Source: Paenibacillus sp. JNUCC32 (GTDB taxonomy: Bacteria > Bacillota > Bacilli > Paenibacillales > Paenibacillaceae). Taken from it: 64,000 bases of DNA. Location of the stretch: positions 1 through 64,000 of the forward strand of contig NZ_CP062260.1 in NCBI RefSeq assembly GCF_014863545.1, read 5' to 3'. Shown here one piece after another: positions 48,348-57,933 of the stretch. Below the pieces are notes generated by a model that did not search any database, was not told the origin of the DNA, and saw only the letters and a list, made by a program, of their open reading frames with translations. The first letter of the stretch is position 1; the number at the start of each line of letters is the position of its first letter. The position numbers and the translations under genes were made by a program.

Positions 48348-49586
48348 ATGACAGACGCCATCTTTATCGCGCTCCAACTATTCTTGGCCGCGGTGGGTGT
48401 GTACCAGTTCGTATTCTCTTTGTTTGGTCTGGTCAAAAGAAAAAAGAAACAACAGTTTGAACCCAATAAATCATTTGCAGTGTTAGTTGCTGCGCATAAC
48501 GAAGAGCAGGTTGTCGGGGCATTAATGGAGAACCTGAAACAGCTAAATTATCCGAAACATCTGTACGACGTATTTGTCATTTGCGACAACTGTACAGACC
48601 GTACAGCAGAAATCGTCCGTGCCCACGGGATGAACGCCTGCGTGCGCACGAATCAGAATCTTCGAGGCAAAGGCTATGCCATCGAATGGATGCTGAAAGA
48701 GCTCTGGGCGATGCCGCGCCAGTATGACGCGGTCGTTATGTTTGATGCGGATAATCTGGCGGATCCGAATTTCTTGAATGAAATGAACAACGATCTTTGC
48801 TCTGGAGCAAGAGTTATCCAGGGATATATCGATACCAAGAACCCAGAGGATTCTTGGATCACCGCCTCTTACGGGGTTTCCTACTGGTATATCAACCGCT
48901 TGTGGCAGCTGTCCCGCAGCAATCTGAACATGGCCAACTTCCTCGGCGGAACGGGAATGTGCTTCGAGACCAATCTCTTGAAGGAGATCGGCTGGGGCGC
49001 AACCAGTCTGGTGGAGGACTTGGAGTTCACCATGCGCAGCGTCATGCGCGGCGTGTATCCGAAGTTCAATTACGACGCGAAGGTATTCGACGAAAAACCG
49101 CTTACGTTTAAGGCTTCCGCCAGACAACGTCTGCGCTGGATGCAGGGTCACTTTACGGTTGCCCGCCGTTATTTCTTCCCGCTGTTGTGGCGTGCCATTA
49201 AGGAGCGCAGCCTTGTGAAGCTGGACTTGGCCCTTTACGGAGTCAACGTCTACATCGTGCTGCTGACTTTCTTGTTGACGGCCATCATCTGGGTTGACAG
49301 CTCGTTCTTCAATGGTCCGAACATCGCGAACCTGTACGGTTATTTACCGCTGTGGCTGAGCTTTACGGCAATTGCGGCGAATGTGTTCACGTTCATGATT
49401 GCGATGATTCTGGAGAAGGTGAAGTACAAGAAGGTATATATGTATCTGGTGCTGTTTCCGATTTATCTGCTGTCGTGGTATCCCATCACGGTATACGCGT
49501 TCTTCACGCAGAACAACAAGCAGTGGAGTCATACGGAGCATACCCGGGTTGTGCGCCTTGAAGAAGTTCAGAGCAAACAAGGCTAA
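48348..49586 (+). CDS. Membrane glycosyltransferase family 2 (processive, IcaA/hyaluronan-synthase-like)
   Basis: A 412-residue membrane enzyme. An N-terminal helix precedes the GT-A domain: VLVAAHNEEQVV, MFDADNLADPNFL (DxD motif), GTGMCFETNLLKEIGWG, LVEDLEFTMRSV (catalytic Asp) and ARQRLRWMQGH, the QxxRW motif of processive synthases. Four hydrophobic segments follow (about 300-400). It could polymerise or add sugars to a membrane lipid or exopolysaccharide. The long leader upstream suggests post-transcriptional control. Donor and product are unknown. Confidence 0.88.
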   Translation: MTDAIFIALQLFLAAVGVYQFVFSLFGLVKRKKKQQFEPNKSFAVLVAAHNEEQVVGALMENLKQLNYPKHLYDVFVICDNCTDRTAEIVRAHGMNACVRTNQNLRGKGYAIEWMLKELWAMPRQYDAVVMFDADNLADPNFLNEMNNDLCSGARVIQGYIDTKNPEDSWITASYGVSYWYINRLWQLSRSNLNMANFLGGTGMCFETNLLKEIGWGATSLVEDLEFTMRSVMRGVYPKFNYDAKVFDEKPLTFKASARQRLRWMQGHFTVARRYFFPLLWRAIKERSLVKLDLALYGVNVYIVLLTFLLTAIIWVDSSFFNGPNIANLYGYLPLWLSFTAIAANVFTFMIAMILEKVKYKKVYMYLVLFPIYLLSWYPITVYAFFTQNNKQWSHTEHTRVVRLEEVQSKQG

Positions 49587-49611
49587 TCCAAAATTTTTAT
49601 GCCATTTGTGT

Positions 49612-49641
49612 TGACAGATGTTAGGGTGACCTGTTATACTA
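49612..49641 (+). promoter_or_regulatory. Promoter of the infC-rpmI-rplT operon
   Basis: TTGACA (49612-49617), an 18-base spacer and TATACT (49636-49641), a near-consensus sigma-A promoter. Confidence 0.75.
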
Positions 49642-49649
49642 TCCTAGTC

Positions 49650-49812
49650 TGTTAAACAGAATATCTGATTGCAAGCAGAAGCGCCGCTTCTCACCTGACC
49701 GACATGCGTTGGCTGGTTTGATCACGAAATCAATGAATGGATTCAACTTCATTTGTGAGATGAGTATCAAATAGGGATGTCGGTGGTTAACCCGTCATCC
49801 CTTTATTTTTTG
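49650..49812 (+). ncRNA. L20 leader (ribosomal protein autoregulatory leader)
   Basis: The leader contains CGCTTCTCACCTGACCGACA and CGTTGGCTGG, recognisable L20-leader segments, and ends in a terminator (AGGGATG...CATCCCT, 49773-49812) with a T-rich tail. In Firmicutes, L20 binds such leaders and causes premature termination of infC-rpmI-rplT. Confidence 0.85.
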
Positions 49813-49849
49813 CAAACAGGAACAACAAGTAATTTGGAGGTGGAGGACT

Positions 49850-50359
49850 ATCAGTAAGGAACATATGATCAATGACGAGATTCGGGCCAAGGAAGTACGT
49901 TTGGTTGGTGCCGAAGGTGAGCAAATCGGGATCAAGCCGATTCGTGAAGCACTGCAAATGGCAATTGATCTCAATCTGGATCTGGTGAACGTGGCCCCTC
50001 AGGCGAAACCGCCGGTATGCCGCATCATGGACTACGGTAAATTCCGCTATGAGCAGCAGAAGAAAGAGAAGGAAGCACGGAAGAACCAGAAAATTGTGGA
50101 CATCAAAGAAGTATGGTTCCGAGCCAACATTGAGGAGCATGATTATCAAACCAAGCTTCGCAATGTCGTTAAGTTTTTGAAAGACGGCGATAAAGTGAAA
50201 TGCTCCGTGCGTTTCCGTGGCCGTGAAATCACCCATGCTAACATCGGTCAGAAGATTTTGGAGCGCGTGAAAACGGAAGTGGCGGATCTCTGCGTCATTG
50301 AGCGTCAGCCGAAATTGGAAGGCCGCAGCATGATTATGATTTTGGCTCCAAAAGCCTAA
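49850..50359 (+). CDS. infC: Translation initiation factor IF-3 with non-AUG start
   Basis: A 169-residue IF3. INDEIRAKEVRLVGAEGEQ and AKPPVCRIMDYGKFRYEQQK are the N-terminal domain, and the C-terminal RNA-binding domain has KVKCSVRFRGREITH. Homologues begin near ISKD/EH..IN(D/E)E(Q)IR; here ATC AGT AAG GAA CAT supplies this upstream of the first ATG (49865), and GGAGGTGGAGG precedes the ATC, so the start is probably AUC at 49850. IF3 discriminates against such codons, giving autoregulation as in E. coli infC (AUU). Confidence 0.85.
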   Translation: MSKEHMINDEIRAKEVRLVGAEGEQIGIKPIREALQMAIDLNLDLVNVAPQAKPPVCRIMDYGKFRYEQQKKEKEARKNQKIVDIKEVWFRANIEEHDYQTKLRNVVKFLKDGDKVKCSVRFRGREITHANIGQKILERVKTEVADLCVIERQPKLEGRSMIMILAPKA

Positions 50360-50385
50360 GAGAAATTAGAGGAGGAAGTACTACA

Positions 50386-50586
50386 ATGCCTAAAATGAAA
50401 ACACATAGCAGCCTGAAAGGCCGCTTCAAAATTACTGGTACTGGTAAAGTTAAACGTTATAAAGCTTACAAAAACCACTTGCTTTCCCACAAATCCAAGC
50501 GTGCGAAGCGCGTATTGTCCAATAGCCCTGTCATGGCGCCTGGAGATGTTAAACGTTTGAAGCAAGGTCTGGCTAACTTGAAATAG
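50386..50586 (+). CDS. rpmI: 50S ribosomal protein L35
   Basis: A 66-residue basic ribosomal protein (MPKMKTHSSLKGRFKITGTG and so on; HLLSHKSKRAKRVL). Standard length and position between infC and rplT. AGGAGGAA precedes the ATG. Confidence 0.96.
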   Translation: MPKMKTHSSLKGRFKITGTGKVKRYKAYKNHLLSHKSKRAKRVLSNSPVMAPGDVKRLKQGLANLK

Positions 50587-50616
50587 TAAACAACAATTAT
50601 TGGGAGGTCTTTTGAT

Positions 50617-50976
50617 ATGGCACGAGTTAAAGGCGGATTTGTCGTTCGTCGTCGACATAAAAAAGTATTGAAGCTTGCGAAAGGTTATTTCGGTTCCAAA
50701 CACCGCATTTTTAAAACAGCGAACGAGCAGGTTATGAAATCCCTCGTTTATGCATACCGCGATCGTCGCAATACGAAGCGTAACTTCCGCAAATTGTGGA
50801 TCGTTCGTATCAACGCGGCTGCTCGTCAAAACGGTCTGTCCTACAGCAAATTGATGCATGGACTGAAGCTTGCTGGCGTGGACATCAACCGCAAAATGCT
50901 GGCTGATCTGGCTGTGAACGACCTGAACGCGTTCAATTCCTTGGCTACTGTAGCTAAAGAAAAAGTGAACGCTTAA
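50617..50976 (+). CDS. rplT: 50S ribosomal protein L20
   Basis: A 119-residue L20 ([58 protein letters not shown]). It assembles early into the large subunit and represses its own operon by binding the leader at 49650-49812. GGGAGG precedes ATG 50617. Confidence 0.97.
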   Translation: MARVKGGFVVRRRHKKVLKLAKGYFGSKHRIFKTANEQVMKSLVYAYRDRRNTKRNFRKLWIVRINAAARQNGLSYSKLMHGLKLAGVDINRKMLADLAVNDLNAFNSLATVAKEKVNA

Positions 50977-50989
50977 TTATACGTGTATG

Positions 50990-51023
50990 AAAAAACCGCC
51001 GTAATATTACGGCGGTTTTTTTT
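50990..51023 (+). terminator. Terminator of infC-rpmI-rplT
   Basis: A perfect AAAAAACCGCCGTAAT/ATTACGGCGGTTTTTT stem with a poly-T tail. Confidence 0.92.
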
Positions 51024-51180
51024 ATTTTGCGTCCCCGCGCTATCATGCATCATTTCGGCGGCACGGGTGCTCGGCTCATGGAGAGAGTCGCCTATCTTTT
51101 GCTATCGTAAGGGCATTGAAACAAGCAAGGGAACTCCTTCCGGAATAAATTGAAATGTATATTACCTGAGGAGGGATCTT

Positions 51181-51525
51181 ATGCACAAGCCTGTCAGCAA
51201 GGCGAAAGTGAAATCATACGTGGGCAAAGAGATCGTGGCGTATAAGAAAAACGGAACTATGGTGACGGGCAAGCTGGTACGCGTCTCCGGCAACCGCCTT
51301 TATGTGGAACCGGCAACCAAGGGGAAAAAGGTGAAAACCAAGGCGATTATTCCGCTCGCATTGTTTGATCTTCTTGCCATTGGTACGGCACCTTATGCAT
51401 ATGGCGGCGGGTTTGGAGGCTACCCTGGCGGTTTTGGACCGGGTTACGGCGGCTTCGGGCCGGGCTTTGGACCAGGCTTTGGACCGGGTTTTGGACCAGG
51501 ATTCGGGCCAGGCTTCTTCTGGTAA
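51181..51525 (+). CDS. Hypothetical protein with SH3-like basic domain and Gly-Phe-Pro repeat tail
   Basis: A 114-residue protein. Residues 1-70 are basic with a small beta fold (SYVGKEIVAYKKNGTMVTGK, RVSGNRLYVEP). Residues about 76-112 are a low-complexity Gly/Phe/Pro tail of roughly five GFGP units, encoded by tandem 12-base repeats (51456-51515) that differ only at synonymous sites. Similar tails occur in spore-coat and surface proteins of Bacillales, but no family is confirmed. GAGGAGGG precedes ATG 51181. Its stop codon abuts the stop of the convergent next gene. Confidence 0.75.
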   Translation: MHKPVSKAKVKSYVGKEIVAYKKNGTMVTGKLVRVSGNRLYVEPATKGKKVKTKAIIPLALFDLLAIGTAPYAYGGGFGGYPGGFGPGYGGFGPGFGPGFGPGFGPGFGPGFFW

Positions 51526-51975
51526 TTAGAGGAACCAAATCTTTTCCAACTCATAACATCGGCTGGGTTCGATCATTCTGGTCACCGTATAGCCAAGCTT
51601 TCGGTAAAAATGAAGGCCGGTGTGGTTGCCGATGTCCACCATGACTTTGGCACGTTTGCATCCGCGGGATACAGCGAAACGTTCGGCATGTTCCATCAAA
51701 CGGACACCCCACCGTTTTCGCTGTGCGGTGGATGCGACGGCCAGCATATCGATATACAGCAGCTCGCCGTGCATCATGAAATGGATAAAAGCAACGATTT
51801 TTTCGTTATCCTGAGGCGAAGCGACAAGGGTCACGCCGCGCCGTAAACGAGAGGGAATATCCTTGCGGATGAGGTCCAGCTCTTTTTTGGTCATATGGGA
51901 AAGCGGGACGAGTTGGGACTCGATGAGCTGCAGAATCATCGGATCATCCTGGTCCGGTTTTCGGTAACGGATCAT
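51526..51975 (-). CDS. GNAT family N-acetyltransferase
   Basis: A 149-residue GNAT. IDMLAVASTAQRKRWGVRLMEH is the acetyl-CoA loop and GNHTGLHFYRKLGYTVTRMI the C-terminal motif. GGGAGG lies 10 bases before ATG 51975; a 16-codon upstream ATG has no ribosome site. Convergent with the Gly-rich gene, stop codons touching. Confidence 0.82.
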   Translation of the reverse strand: MIRYRKPDQDDPMILQLIESQLVPLSHMTKKELDLIRKDIPSRLRRGVTLVASPQDNEKIVAFIHFMMHGELLYIDMLAVASTAQRKRWGVRLMEHAERFAVSRGCKRAKVMVDIGNHTGLHFYRKLGYTVTRMIEPSRCYELEKIWFL

Positions 51976-52119
51976 CGTGTTGTTTCCTCCCTTCACCGCG
52001 GTTAAGTCTGCTCCATTTATCATATGTAGCAGGGTTTCATAGGGTGTTTTGCTTCAAGGCGGCGGAGGAATTGCGCCCATTGTGAATGAAAACCTTTCAT
52101 CGGAAGTAAAATAAATGTG

Positions 52120-52149
52120 TTGACTTCTGGATTGAATGAATCATATAAT
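52120..52149 (+). promoter_or_regulatory. Promoter of the ilv-leu operon
   Basis: TTGACT (52120-52125), an 18-base spacer and TATAAT (52144-52149), at the head of the T-box leader. Confidence 0.7.
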
Positions 52150-52159
52150 GTTTCTAAAC

Positions 52160-52530
52160 ATTTTAACGAATATATCCAATCGGCAATGATGAGGACGAAG
52201 TTTAAAGGGCTCTTTTGCTCAGAGAGTGGATGGATCAGCTGAAACCACCACCAAAACCCCTTTTATACGAGCTCACCTCGGAGCTGTTTCCCTGAAAGAT
52301 GCTACGCTATGACTTTATCGCATTAAGTCGTAACAGCGTTTATTAGGGGGAATCGTCTTAGTCCGCGTTACGGACTGCAGATATTGAAGAGCTGTGTTCA
52401 TGCGTTCTTCATACCTGCTGAGGCTCTGCACTGCGAGGTGTAGGGCAAATATGGGTGGTACCACGGAAGCTAAACCTTTCGTCCCTCACACGGAGATACT
52501 CCGGGTGTGGCGACGGAAGGTTTTTTTGTT
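52160..52530 (+). ncRNA. T-box leader, leucine specifier
   Basis: The T-box sequence GGGTGGTACCACGGAAG (52453-52469) is preceded by a stem I region containing CAGAGAGTGG and an ACGAG-CTC-ACCTCGGAG specifier loop; CTC (52272-52274) codes for leucine. It is followed by a long terminator stem with poly-T (52472-52528). Uncharged tRNA-Leu should stabilise the antiterminator and turn on ilvB and the following genes. Confidence 0.93.
52472..52528 (+). terminator. T-box terminator
   Basis: AAACCTT..CGTC..CACACGG pairs with CCG.GTGTG..GACG.AAGGTTT, then seven Ts. Confidence 0.88.
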
Positions 52531-52584
52531 GCTTGAATCATGGATGAAAGAGAAGAGTGCCAATATTTGAGAGGAGGATGACTG

Positions 52585-54327
52585 ATGAGCGCGCAAACTC
52601 CAGAAGTGCGGTCTACAGAACAATTACGAGAGAAATGGTTGAAGCCTGAAGTGATTACCGGTTCGGAAATCTTGCTTCGGAGTCTTCTGCTCGAAGGTGT
52701 CGAGTGCGTCTTCGGATATCCGGGCGGAGCCGTCCTGTATATCTACGATGCGATGTATGGTTTTAAGGATTTCAACCATGTCTTGACCCGACACGAGCAA
52801 GGTGCCATTCATGCCGCTGACGGTTACGCCCGCGCAAGCGGCAAAGTCGGCGTATGCATAGCAACTTCAGGACCGGGGGCAACGAACCTTGTGACCGGTA
52901 TCGCAACAGCTTACATGGATTCCGTTCCGCTCGTTGTTATTACCGGTAACGTTGCAACAACCCTGATCGGTACGGATGCTTTCCAGGAAGCGGATATTAC
53001 AGGCATCACGATGCCGATTACGAAACACAGTTATCTGGTAAGGGACGTTAAGGATCTGCCAAGGGTGATTCATGAGGCCTTCCATATCGCCTCAACCGGT
53101 CGCAAAGGACCGGTGCTGATCGACATTCCGAAGGATGTATCCGCGGCAACCACGCTGTTCCAGCCGGAAGAGCGAATCCAACTGAGAGGATATAATCCTC
53201 GGACGGTGCCGAACAAACTTCAGTTGGATAAACTGGCCCGCGCGATCGAGGAGGCCGAGCGTCCGATGATTCTTGCCGGTGGCGGCGTGATTTACTCCGG
53301 TGCTCACGAAGGACTGCACGAATTCGTGAACAAAACCGGGATTCCGATCACGACAACGCTTCTCGGCCTTGGCGCCTTCCCGACAGGCAACGATTTGTGG
53401 ACAGGAATGCCGGGCATGCACGGAACCTACACATCGAACCATGGTATTCAGCAGTCGGATCTGCTGATCAACATCGGGGCAAGATTCGATGACAGGGTTA
53501 CCGGCAAGCTTGACGGATTCGCGCCTCACGCGAAGATCGTTCATATCGACATTGACCCGGCCGAGATCGGCAAGAACGTGCCGACCGATATTCCGATTGT
53601 CGGTGACGTGAAGACGGTGCTTGAGATGCTGAACCCGATCGTTTCGTACGCTGCGAAAGCCGATGCGTGGAGAGACCAGATCCGCAAATGGAAAGCCGAG
53701 TATCCGTTCCGTTACGTCGATTCGGATACGGTGCTGAAGCCGCAATGGGTTATCGAAATGCTGAACGATACCACGAAGGGCGAAGCCATTGTAACGACTG
53801 ACGTTGGTCAGCACCAAATGTGGGCCGCGCAGTATTACAAGTTCAACCAGCCGCGTTCCTGGATCACCTCCGGCGGACTCGGAACGATGGGCTTCGGATT
53901 CCCGTCCGCGATCGGGGCACAGAAGGCGCATCCAGACCGCCTGGTCATTTCGATCAACGGAGACGGCGGCATGCAGATGTGTTCGCAAGAACTGGCCATC
54001 TGCGCCATCAACAACATTCCGGTGAAGATCGTTGTCATCAACAACCAAGTGCTCGGCATGGTTCGTCAATGGCAGGAGCTGATTTACGATAACCGTTACA
54101 GCCACATCGATCTGGCAGGCAGCCCTGATTTCGTCAAGCTGGCCGAAGCTTACGGTGTCAAAGGACTTCGCGCCACGACGAAAGAAGAAGCTCAGCGTGC
54201 TTGGGCCGAAGCGATGGAAACACCGGGACCCGTCCTCGTTGAATTCGTTGTTGAGAAGGGCGAGAACGTGTATCCGATGGTGACGCAAGGGTCGACAATC
54301 GATCAAATGCTGATGGGGGATGCGTAA
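52585..54327 (+). CDS. ilvB: Acetolactate synthase, large subunit
   Basis: A 580-residue ThDP-dependent synthase. The N-terminal GYPGGAVLYIYDAMY and RHEQGAIHAADGYARA contain the catalytic glutamate, the central FAD-associated domain follows, and the C-terminal GDGGMQMCSQELAICAINN region gives the ThDP/Mg site. It condenses pyruvate with pyruvate or 2-oxobutyrate in branched-chain amino acid synthesis. AGGAGG precedes the ATG. First gene after the T-box. Confidence 0.96.
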   Translation: MSAQTPEVRSTEQLREKWLKPEVITGSEILLRSLLLEGVECVFGYPGGAVLYIYDAMYGFKDFNHVLTRHEQGAIHAADGYARASGKVGVCIATSGPGATNLVTGIATAYMDSVPLVVITGNVATTLIGTDAFQEADITGITMPITKHSYLVRDVKDLPRVIHEAFHIASTGRKGPVLIDIPKDVSAATTLFQPEERIQLRGYNPRTVPNKLQLDKLARAIEEAERPMILAGGGVIYSGAHEGLHEFVNKTGIPITTTLLGLGAFPTGNDLWTGMPGMHGTYTSNHGIQQSDLLINIGARFDDRVTGKLDGFAPHAKIVHIDIDPAEIGKNVPTDIPIVGDVKTVLEMLNPIVSYAAKADAWRDQIRKWKAEYPFRYVDSDTVLKPQWVIEMLNDTTKGEAIVTTDVGQHQMWAAQYYKFNQPRSWITSGGLGTMGFGFPSAIGAQKAHPDRLVISINGDGGMQMCSQELAICAINNIPVKIVVINNQVLGMVRQWQELIYDNRYSHIDLAGSPDFVKLAEAYGVKGLRATTKEEAQRAWAEAMETPGPVLVEFVVEKGENVYPMVTQGSTIDQMLMGDA

Positions 54328-54328
54328 G

Positions 54329-54814
54329 ATGAGTACAAAACATACCATTGCCGTACTAGTAAACGACCAGCCGGGTGTCCTGCAGCGCGTATCCGGATTA
54401 TTCGGACGCCGGGGCTTTAACATCGAGAGCATTACCGTGGGGCAGTCGGAGGAAATCGGCTTGTCCCGGATGGTTATCGTAACCACTGGAGACGAAACGA
54501 CGCTGGAGCAGGTAGAGAAGCAGCTTTACAAGCTGATCGATGTTATTAAAGTCATCAATCTGAGCTCGAAGCCGATGGTTGCCCGGGAGCTCGCCCTGAT
54601 CAAAGTAAAAGCCGAGCCGTCGGCAAGACCGGAAATTATGGGCGTTGTCGAGACCTTCCGCGCATCCGTCGTGGATATCGGCACGACCAACCTGATGGTT
54701 CAGGTTGTCGGCGATACCGTCAAAATCGATGCGATGATCGAGCTGCTTAAGCCTTATGGCATCCAGGAGCTTTCCCGTACCGGGGTTACCGCGATGATTC
54801 GCGGTAACGCGTAA
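54329..54814 (+). CDS. ilvN: Acetolactate synthase, small regulatory subunit
   Basis: A 161-residue ACT-domain protein (IAVLVNDQPGVLQRVSGLFG, NIESITVG), with a C-terminal regulatory half. It binds valine to inhibit and activate IlvB. ATG 54329 starts one base after the ilvB stop, with GGGGGA eight bases upstream. An alternative ATG at 54320 would overlap ilvB. Confidence 0.94.
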   Translation: MSTKHTIAVLVNDQPGVLQRVSGLFGRRGFNIESITVGQSEEIGLSRMVIVTTGDETTLEQVEKQLYKLIDVIKVINLSSKPMVARELALIKVKAEPSARPEIMGVVETFRASVVDIGTTNLMVQVVGDTVKIDAMIELLKPYGIQELSRTGVTAMIRGNA

Positions 54815-54869
54815 TGATGTAACATTATTCTTTTTATCCGGATGACAAAGTTATTGCAATATAAGCGTT

Positions 54870-54939
54870 AGACACCTGCATGGCATGAGCGGGTGTCTCA
54901 GCAGATCGGGTAAGCAGCGGTCTATTGAGATACCCGCTC
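54870..54939 (+). promoter_or_regulatory. Mutually exclusive hairpins between ilvN and ilvC
   Basis: AGACACCTGC/GCGGGTGTCT (54870-54898) and GAGCGGGTGTCTCA/TGAGATACCCGCTC (54887-54939) overlap. Neither is followed by a T-tract, so they look like mRNA processing or stability elements rather than terminators. Confidence 0.55.
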
Positions 54940-54946
54940 ATCATGA

Positions 54947-55972
<1,026 letters not shown>

Positions 55973-56064
55973 GAATATATAGAATTCATAAGGAATTCTT
56001 CGGGGTTTGGGGCAGTCCGGCATGAGATGATGATGCTGCTGCCCGGACCCGTCAGATTAAGCAG

Positions 56065-56097
56065 CCGGCGGCAGGGGATTCTATCAACTGCCGCCGG
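56065..56097 (+). promoter_or_regulatory. Stable hairpin between ilvC and leuA
   Basis: A perfect 10-base CCGGCGGCAG/CTGCCGCCGG stem without T-tract. Together with the hairpins before ilvC it brackets the ilvC segment. Confidence 0.6.
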
Positions 56098-56136
56098 ATG
56101 TTTACGTCATGAGATAAACTTCAAGGAGGTGCCGAC

Positions 56137-57675
56137 ATGCGAAAGATTTATGTCTTTGATACAACGCTGAGAGATGGTGAACAGTCTCCTGGCGTGAATT
56201 TGAACACTCGGGAAAAGGTGGAAATCGCCCTTCAGCTCGAAAAGTTGAAAATCGACCGCATGGAAGCAGGGTTTCCAGCGGCGTCACCCGGTGACCTTGC
56301 AGCTGTGAATGCAGTGGCACGCGCGGTTAAGGACGTTACGGTCATTGGATTGTCACGCTCCAGAGAAAATGACATCGATGCGGTTCGCGAGGCGCTTCAA
56401 GGCGCCCAGGACCCGTGCATTCACGTGTTCCTGGCCACTTCGCCGATTCACCGCAAGTTCAAGCTGCGGATGGAGAAGCAGCAGGTGCTGGAAACGGCGC
56501 AGGCTTCGATCCGTTACGCCAAGAAGTACTTTTCCAAAGTGGAATTTTCCCTGGAGGATGCGGGCCGGACCGAGCTTGATTTCATGGCCGAGGTCGTCGC
56601 CATGGCAGTGCGCGAAGGCGCCAATGTCGTGAACATTCCGGATACCGTGGGATATTTGAACCCTTCGGAATACGGGGCCATCTTCAAATACTTGAAGGAA
56701 AATGTTCCGGATATCGAGAAGGTTCAGCTGAGTGCGCACTGCCATAACGATCTGGGCATGGCCACGGCGAACACCCTTGCCGCCATTCTGAACGGGGCCG
56801 ATCAGATCGAAGGCACGATCAACGGAATCGGTGAACGTGCAGGCAATACCGCGATCGAGGAAATTGCGATGGCGCTCGAGACGCGTTCCGAATTCTTTGG
56901 AGCGAAGACGGGGCTGGCCTTAACCGAAATCGCCCGCACGAGCCGCCTTGTGAGCAAGCTGACCGGCATGGTCGTGCCAGGCAACAAAGCGATTGTCGGC
57001 GCGAACGCGTTCGCCCATGAATCCGGCATTCACCAGGACGGTATGCTGAAGGAGAAGACAACCTACGAAATTATGACCCCCGAGTCCATCGGACTCAAAG
57101 AAAGCAAGCTGGTATTAGGCAAACATTCCGGCCGCCATGCTTTCCGGGAGAAGCTGCTGGATCTGGGTTATGAGCTGACCGAAGAACAGGTGAATGACGC
57201 ATTCGCCAAATTCAAAGTGCTGGCCGACAAGAAGAAGGAAGTATCCGATGAGGATCTGCTGGCTCTGCTGGAGGAGAAACTGATCGATACGCCGGAGGTC
57301 TTCAAGCTGGAAACGATCTTTGTTGCTTACGGCAACGAATCAACGCCGACGGCGCGGGTGCGCATTGCAACAGAAGATCAGACGATTGAAGAAGAGGCCG
57401 AGGGCAACGGTTCCGTGGACGCGATCTATAACGCGATCGACAAGGTGACCGGAGAAGAGGTTACGCTTGCGGACTATTCCATCAAGTCGGTAACGCACGG
57501 CAAGGATGCCCAAGGTGAAGTGCATGTCGTGCTGTCCCAAAACGACGTGGCCGCGCAAGGCCGCGGCTTGAGCACCGACATTCTGGAAGCGAGCGCACGT
57601 GCCTACGTCGATGCGGTGAACGTCCTGATCGAGAAACGCAAAACGTTTAGCCGGCGCGAGCGCGCTACGCTGTAA
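56137..57675 (+). CDS. leuA: 2-Isopropylmalate synthase
   Basis: A 512-residue Leu[21 protein letters not shown] and [15 protein letters not shown] give the TIM-barrel active site, HESGIHQDG follows, and the C-terminal allosteric domain (about 380-500) binds leucine for feedback inhibition. It commits 2-ketoisovalerate to leucine. AAGGAGG precedes ATG 56137. A terminator follows at 57735. Confidence 0.96.
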   Translation: MRKIYVFDTTLRDGEQSPGVNLNTREKVEIALQLEKLKIDRMEAGFPAASPGDLAAVNAVARAVKDVTVIGLSRSRENDIDAVREALQGAQDPCIHVFLATSPIHRKFKLRMEKQQVLETAQASIRYAKKYFSKVEFSLEDAGRTELDFMAEVVAMAVREGANVVNIPDTVGYLNPSEYGAIFKYLKENVPDIEKVQLSAHCHNDLGMATANTLAAILNGADQIEGTINGIGERAGNTAIEEIAMALETRSEFFGAKTGLALTEIARTSRLVSKLTGMVVPGNKAIVGANAFAHESGIHQDGMLKEKTTYEIMTPESIGLKESKLVLGKHSGRHAFREKLLDLGYELTEEQVNDAFAKFKVLADKKKEVSDEDLLALLEEKLIDTPEVFKLETIFVAYGNESTPTARVRIATEDQTIEEEAEGNGSVDAIYNAIDKVTGEEVTLADYSIKSVTHGKDAQGEVHVVLSQNDVAAQGRGLSTDILEASARAYVDAVNVLIEKRKTFSRRERATL

Positions 57676-57734
57676 TCCATACTTGGCGTGGCGGGAGATC
57701 TGCTCTCCGCATGAGCGCTGAAGGTGAATGCCAT

Positions 57735-57776
57735 AAAAAAAGAGGGGCCGCTATTGAAGCGGCTCCTCTTTTATTT
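57735..57776 (+). terminator. Terminator of the ilvBNC-leuA operon
   Basis: AAAAGAGG(G)GCCGCT pairs with AGCGGCTCCTCTTTT, then a T-rich tail. The rest of 57676-57933 has no gene. Confidence 0.85.
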
Positions 57777-57933
57777 GCTTTATTAAACTGTTGGCCAGAC
57801 GTGGAATGCAGATATCAAGACACTAGCATCAAGCCTTATACGGCCTCATAGCAGAGGGCCGATACCGGATTGATGCAGCTGATCAACGAGATAAGACAGG
57901 GTTTCGTTAAGGCGTCGATGCGGAGCCCGGATC

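Noticed and set aside
53092..54486. 464-codon minus-strand open frame opposite ilvB
   Set aside because: Antisense shadow of a clearly identified gene; no ribosome site and no recognisable protein features.
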